Positions 58,119 through 64,000 of a DNA stretch of 64,000 nucleotides are shown piece by piece. The notes beneath the pieces are model-generated. The model was not told the origin of the DNA. It did no database searches and saw only the letters and a list, made by a program, of their open reading frames with translations. This stretch comes from Chrysomallon squamiferum (Eukaryota > Mollusca > Gastropoda > Neomphalida > Peltospiridae), in NCBI GenBank assembly GCA_012295275.1, contig CM022665.1, forward strand, positions 16,075,976 to 16,139,975, read 5' to 3'. The stretch's first letter is position 1; each line of letters opens with the position of its first letter. Made by a program: the position numbers and the translations under genes.

Positions 58119-60985
58119 TTGCATTCTAATGGTGGCATACAGAATGATAGAATACTGTAGTCAGGGTGCTTTACTTGGGTTTAACAGTAAAATGCATTCT
58201 AATGGTGGCATGCAGTGTGATAGAATAATGTAGTCAGGGTGATTTAATTGGGTTTAACAGTAAAATGCATTCTAATGGTGGCATGCAGTGTGATAGAATA
58301 CAGTAGTCAGGGTGCTTTACTTGGGTTTAACAGTAAAATGTATTCTAATGGTGGCATACAGAATGATAGAATACAGTAGTCAGGGTTCTTTACTTGGGTT
58401 TAACAGAAAAATGCATTCTAATGGTGGCATACAGAATGATAGAATACAGTAGTCAGGGTTCTTTACTTGGGTTTAACAGTAAAATGCATTCTAATGGTGG
58501 CATGCAGTGTGATAGAATACTGTAGTCAGGGTGATTTAATTGGGTTTAACAGTAAAATGCATTCTAATGGTGGCATGCAGTGTGATAGAATACAGTAGTC
58601 AGGGTTCTTTACTTGGGTTTAACAGAAAAATGCATTCTAATGGTGGCATACAGAATGATAGAATACAGTAGTCAGGGTGCTTTACTTGGGTTTAACAGTA
58701 AAATGCATTCTAATGGTGGCATGCAGTGTGATAGAATACAGTAGTCAGGGTGATTTAATTGGGTTTAACAGTAAAATGCATTCTAATGGTGGCATGCAGT
58801 GTGATAGAATACAGTAGTCAGGGTTCTTTACTTGGGTTTAACAGAAAAATGCATTCTAATGGTGGCATACAGTATGATAAAATACAGTAGTCAGGGTGAT
58901 TTACTTGGGTTTAACAGTAAAATGTATTCTAATGGTTGCATGCAGTGTGATAGATTACAGTAGTCAGGGTTCTTTACTTGGGTTTAACAGAAAAATGCAT
59001 TCTAATGGTGGCATACAGAATGATAGAATACAGTAGTCAGGGTGCTTTACTTGGGTTTAACAGTAAAATGCATTCTAATGGTGGCATGCAGTGTGATAGA
59101 ATACAGTAGTCAGGGTGCTTTACTTGGGTTTAACAGTAAAATGTATTCTAATGGTGGCATACAGAATGATAGAATACAGTAGTCAGGGTTCTTTACTTGG
59201 GTTTAACAGAAAAATGCATTCTAATGGTGGCATACAGAATGATAGAATACAGTAGTCAGGGTTCTTTACTTGGGTTTAACAGTAAAATGCATTCTAATGG
59301 TGGCATGCAGTGTGATAGAATACTGTAGTCAGGGTGATTTAATTGGGTTTAACAGTAAAATGCATTCTAATGGTGGCATGCAGTGTGATAGAATACAGTA
59401 GTCAGGGTTCTTTACTTGGGTTTAACAGAAAAATGCATTCTAATGGTGGCATACAGAATGATAGAATACAGTAGTCAGGGTGCTTTACTTGGGTTTAACA
59501 GTAAAATGCATTCTAATGGTGGCATGCAGTGTGATAGAATACAGTAGTCAGGGTGATTTAATTGGGTTTAACAGTAAAATGCATTCTAATGGTGGCATGC
59601 AGTGTGATAGAATACAGTAGTCAGGGTTCTTTACTTGGGTTTAACAGAAAAATGCATTCTAATGGTGGCATACAGTATGATAAAATACAGTAGTCAGGGT
59701 GATTTACTTGGGTTTAACAGTAAAATGTATTCTAATGGTTGCATGCAGTGTGATAGATTACAGTAGTCAGGGTTCTTTACTTGGGTTTAACAGAAAAATG
59801 CATTCTAATGGTGGCATACAGAATGATAGAATACAGTAGTCAGGGTGCTTTACTTGGGTTTAACAGTAAAATGCATTCTAATGGTGGCATGCAGTGTGAT
59901 AGAATACTGTAGTCAGGGTGATTTAATTGGGTTTAATAGTAAAATGCATTCTAATGGTGGCATGCAGTGTGATAGAATACAGTAGTCAGGGTTCTTTACT
60001 TGGGTTTAACAGAAAAATGCATTCTAATGGTGGCATACAGAATGATAGAATACAGTAGTCAGGGTTCTTTACTTGGGTTTAACAGTAAAATGCATTCTAA
60101 TGGTGGCATACAGAGTGATAGAATACAGTAGTCAGGGTGCTTTATTTGGGTTTAACAGTAAAATGCATTCTAATGGTGGCATGCAGTGTGATAGAATACT
60201 GTAGTCAGGGTGATTTAATTGGGTTTAACAGTAAAATGCATTCTAATGGTGGCATGCAGTGTGATAGAATACTGTAGTCAGGGTGATTTAATTGGGTTTA
60301 ACAGTAAAATGCATTCTAATGGTGGCATGCAGTGTGATAGAATACAGTAGTCCGGGTTCTTTACTTGGGTTTAACAGAAAAATGCATTCTAATGGTGGCA
60401 TACAGAATGATAGAATACAGTAGTCCGGGTTCTTTACTTGGGTTTAACAGTAAAATGCATTCTAATGGTGGCATACAGAGTGATAGAATACAGTAGTCAG
60501 GGTGCTTTATTTGGGTTTAACAGTAAAATGCATTCTAATGGTGGCATGCAGTGTGATAGCATACTGTAGTCAGGGTGATTTAATTGGGTTTAACAGTAAA
60601 ATGCATTCTAATGGTGGCATGCAGTGTGATAGCATACTGTAGTCAGGGTGATTTAATTGGGTTTAACAGTAAAATGCATTCTAATGGTGGCATGCAGTGT
60701 GATAGAATACTGTAGTCAGGGTGATTTAATTGGGTTTAACAGTAAAATGCATTCTAATGGTGGCATGCAGTGTGATAGAATACAGTAGTCAGGGTTCTTT
60801 ACTTGGGTTTAACAGAAAAATGCATTCTAATGGTGGCATACAGAATGATAGAATACAGTAGTCAGGGTGATTTAATTGGGTTTAACAGTAAAATGCATTC
60901 TAATGGTGGCATACAGTATGATAGAATACAGTAGTTAGGGTGATTTACTTGGGTTTTACAGTAAAATATATTCTTATAGTGGCAC
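58119..60985 (+). repeat. 73-bp minisatellite, about 39 copies, with higher-order structure
   Basis: Unit of 73 bases beginning TGCATTCTAATGGTGGCATG and ending TTGGGTTTAACAGTAAAA. Two main classes are seen: GCATGCAGTGTGATAG, and GCATACAGAATGATAG. The middle ends in GATTTAATTGG, GCTTTACTTGG or TCTTTACTTGG. Rare variants recur exactly 803 bases apart (11 units), showing a higher-order repeat. First and last copies are the most diverged. Not coding: 73 is not a multiple of three and frames contain stops. Confidence 0.97.
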
Positions 60986-61429
60986 ATAGGTTTTAGTAGC
61001 TCTTAACAGTAATCTGAAATACCACAGAGTAGTATATTACCAATGCATAATTATGCATAACATTAATTTTCATTGCCACTGAATAGAGAATCTTGGTTGT
61101 GATTTGAATTACTTGTTAACTATTGTTATTCCATTGACTAGATGGGGCCCACTGATTTGAATGATGTTCTGAGCTTGCTGTATTAAAAAGATCCCGTGCT
61201 GCTAATTAATAATTATAATCAACTTTGAAGTCATGGTGACTGGTCTGCAGCTGCATATCATTATTACTTGAGATATTTTTGACAGACAGCTAATAATCAT
61301 TAATATTAAACTGAGTTAAGAGTTGCTAAATTTTAATTCTGTCAATTACAGTTACATATCTGACATGGATATTAATCTTTAAAGAATATATTATATCAAC
61401 ATCTATATATAATTATATTAAAAACACTT

Positions 61430-61915
61430 TTCTGATATGCCAACAAATGTCAGTAGTGACAATTCAGTTAAGTAAAGCTTAGATATTTAACTGAATATTG
61501 TCTCAGTAGTGACAGTGTAACTGAATGCTCAAATATTTGACTAAATATTAAATCTCCATATTGATCTATACTAGCCTACAGCTTTTATTACTGTCTCTAC
61601 TGACTGATATTGCATCAGTAGTAACAGTGGAAGTATGACAAATACCAGATATTTCACAGATTATATCAGTACTCACAGTACAGCTATGAAAATCAAAGAT
61701 TTTCACTGATACTTAAGTAGTGACTATAACTGAAAAACTCAAATATTTTACTCAATATTTTGTCTGTACTGACTGAAGCTATGAAAATCTCAGATATTTC
61801 ACTGAATATTATGTCAGTGATAGTGCAACATTGAAAAACTCAGTTATTCACTCTATAGTGACATTGCAGCTATGAAAACTCAGATACTTCACTGAATATT
61901 TAATTTCCGTATTGA
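61430..61915 (+). repeat. Degenerate tandem repeat, unit about 50-60 bp
   Basis: Recurring CAGTAGTGACAGTG, AACTGAAAAACTCA and GATATTTCACTGAATATT motifs in the same order, 8 to 10 drifted copies. A longer sub-block (TATTGATCTATACT near 61560 and again near 61912) is also repeated. Confidence 0.65.
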
Positions 61916-63898
61916 TCTATACTTGTCCATGGCTTTTGATTATATGTCCAATGTGTATGTAGTTTTGGTAGCAGGTGCTTTTATTTCCAGCTCTGTTATC
62001 TGATATTTTGTTGAATATAAAATGTCTATAGTGACCAGTGTAAATGATACACTTTTTTCCTTGAATAATTCATGAACATATTAGTATGGATGTATATCAC
62101 TGGTGGCTTTTTGTGTGTGTTTTGTTTAGGTATGTCTGTTTTATGTGTGTATGTATGCACATGTTGCTTGCTTGCATATTTCAGGGTTTCTTTTGTGTTT
62201 ATCAGTATAGTAAGATGTTGTTTATAGGAATTAAACTACGAAAACAGTATATTATTCCTTTTCAATCGCAGTAAGAGTTATGCTGCACTTAAAAAACAGT
62301 ATAATATTTTAAAATGTATATTACTGAAATGAATAACATACACATCCTAAACTGAAAATGTTGCTATTAAAGTACTTTATGGAAGAAGATGAGTTTTAAA
62401 AGAAATAATTATATTTAATAACAAAAGTGTAGTGACATTTTTAGAAATGTTCATATTTCACAGGCTAATGCCATTCGTTGAATACATTATAGTGGGTTGT
62501 TGCATAGTGAAGGGTTGAGGTATGATAGATATCGAGATGTAATTGTATGAATACAAAAGGCCAGTCCAAATGATTTTGTGACATAACTAATGGGTCTTTC
62601 TAACTATGCAGTTCTAATTTATAATAAGTACTACAGTGTTTTCACGTTGTTGTACATTTAATACTTTGTCTTGTTAATTCTAAGCCAGTGTATTTCTTTA
62701 ATTTTTTATGAATGAAATCGTAATATAAATTTACATATTTGATAATATTACTTGAGCATTACTGTTATTATTATTTCAAAATATTTAATTACATATGTTG
62801 TTATGTCATCACCATCATCATCATCACTATTAATGCCATTTTTATTATTATGTTAATTATTAATCATTACAGTAGTTATAATACTCTGGTAGTAATCCTC
62901 ATAATTGTTACTAATATTGCTAATGTTACTATTGTACTACTACTACTACCACTATTCTTCTTATTATTATTAAACTTGTGACTGTTGTTTCTGGAAAGCT
63001 CATTCAGTATACATATAAAAAATAAAAAAAATCTTGTTTATTTTATTGTGATTATGATAGTAAAAATCCAGTGCATTTAAACCAAAAGATTTAATTTGTA
63101 AAATATTTTTTATTATTACTTCCAGTCTCAAAACTAGTAACAAATGATAACTTTTTAAATTTCAAACAAAGGAAATTTACAAACTTAAAAATAATAAATA
63201 AATACAATTTTTAACCTTTTATATTTATTTATTTTATCTTCCATTATCAGCATTACTAAAATACTCCAAACATCACATTTAAATATTGTTATGTTTTTAT
63301 ATGTAATCTTATTTACATGATATGCATTATACAAGTCTAGTTTCAGCTTGAATTTCATTACTGGTATTATTTTTCATGACATCTTCACATTAACTTCAAT
63401 GAAGAATAGGTATCAGTGCAATACATAATGCATATGAACCAATAAAAGTAAGACAGCAACATAAAACTTGTACAGTGAAACTGATTATAATTGAACAGTT
63501 GCTGAGACCAAGCAAAAATTTGCTGTACAAAGGTTATTCGTTTTGGTATTTGATAATCAGCATGACTGTAAAAATCATTCAATTCTGGGTAATCACAGTT
63601 TTATTATTTGACTGAAGAATCATTTAATCATGGGGTAATTAGTTGGTCAGGAATGTGAGAAACAAGCAATTATTTGTGTGAAAAACATAAAACTCTGAAA
63701 TAAGAATTTTAAATCAAAACAGTTGGCTTAATTTAAAAATAAAAAAAAAAAAAAAAAAACTCCCATAACAATACTATAAGACATTTAACTGCTGTACTTC
63801 TCCACTAAATATTACTCCTTTTTTGAGAATATATGGATATTTTAAATGTTACTAACATACAGATTTTTAAAACAAATTACAGAAAGGGTATTACTTAC

Positions 63899-63935
63899 TT
63901 GCAGCTGTAAGTATTTTATTTCCATGTCTGACAGT
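63899..63935 (-). CDS. Possible minus-strand microexon (unassigned)
   Basis: 37 bases bounded on the minus strand by TTTGTTTTCAG and GTAAGT, both near consensus. One frame reads LSDMEIKYLQLQ. There is no family match and no neighbouring exon was found. It may be chance, or belong to a gene antisense to or beyond the PKC intron. Confidence 0.2.
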
Positions 63936-64000
63936 CTGAAAACAAATCTGTACTCAATATAATTAAACTGCACACAAGTAACAGAATATCTTAACATCCA

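Larger units (their letters stand above)
60986..64000 (+). other. PRKCE-like long intron, right part (contents)
   Basis: A degenerate ~50-60 bp repeat occupies about 61430-61915. (ATC)n lies near 62808-62825, with triplet-rich sequence to 62970 and poly-A at 63740-63760. A possible minus-strand microexon lies near the right end (63899-63935). No PKC exon recognised. Confidence 0.6.

Noticed and set aside
58119-60985. CRISPR-like array
   Set aside because: Units are contiguous 73-bp tandem copies without unique spacers, in an animal intron; this is a minisatellite.

Overview
The window is animal nuclear DNA. It has spliced genes with GT-AG introns, very AT-rich non-coding sequence, abundant (TTA)n, (TTTA)n, (CA)n and (GA)n microsatellites, and several terminal-inverted-repeat DNA transposons. 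The three genes are conserved across animals. The divergence from the human proteins, intron sizes of about 0.1 to 6 kb and repeat style fit an invertebrate, plausibly a mollusc or other lophotrochozoan. That placement is an inference; no taxon-specific marker was found.

Layout: (1) 1-9563, minus strand: the 5' part of LYST, the BEACH-family lysosomal trafficking regulator. Thirteen exons can be chained in frame, from the N-terminal helical-repeat region (including one exon of about 2.5 kb) into the ConA-like domain at the left edge. The BEACH and WD40 parts lie beyond base 1, and the initiator exon was not found. (2) 9564-13265: the 5' interval between LYST and TXNDC16, which are transcribed head to head. 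(3) 13266-43070, plus strand: a complete 20-exon TXNDC16 (ERp90) gene for an 841-residue ER thioredoxin-fold protein with a signal peptide and a C-terminal HTEL. Its introns hold a Tigger-like element, a TA-flanked TIR element inserted in a ~400-bp tandem array, a further TIR element and several degenerate minisatellites. (4) 43071-52173: a repeat-rich intergenic stretch with a hAT MITE that has a perfect 8-bp target duplication, a duplicated ~204-bp block, and long (CT)n and (GA)n tracts. (5) 52174-64000, plus strand: the first two coding exons of a novel-type protein kinase C (epsilon/eta class) encoding its C2 domain. After them comes more than 11 kb of intron, dominated by a 73-bp minisatellite of about 39 copies with an 11-unit higher-order repeat (803 bp).

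The three genes do not form a pathway: LYST controls lysosome-related organelles, TXNDC16 acts in the ER lumen, and PKC is a signalling kinase. The shared LYST/TXNDC16 5' interval is the only arrangement suggesting possible co-regulation. All exon joins were made by eye from reading frame, splice consensus and remembered family similarity; no alignment or expression data were available.
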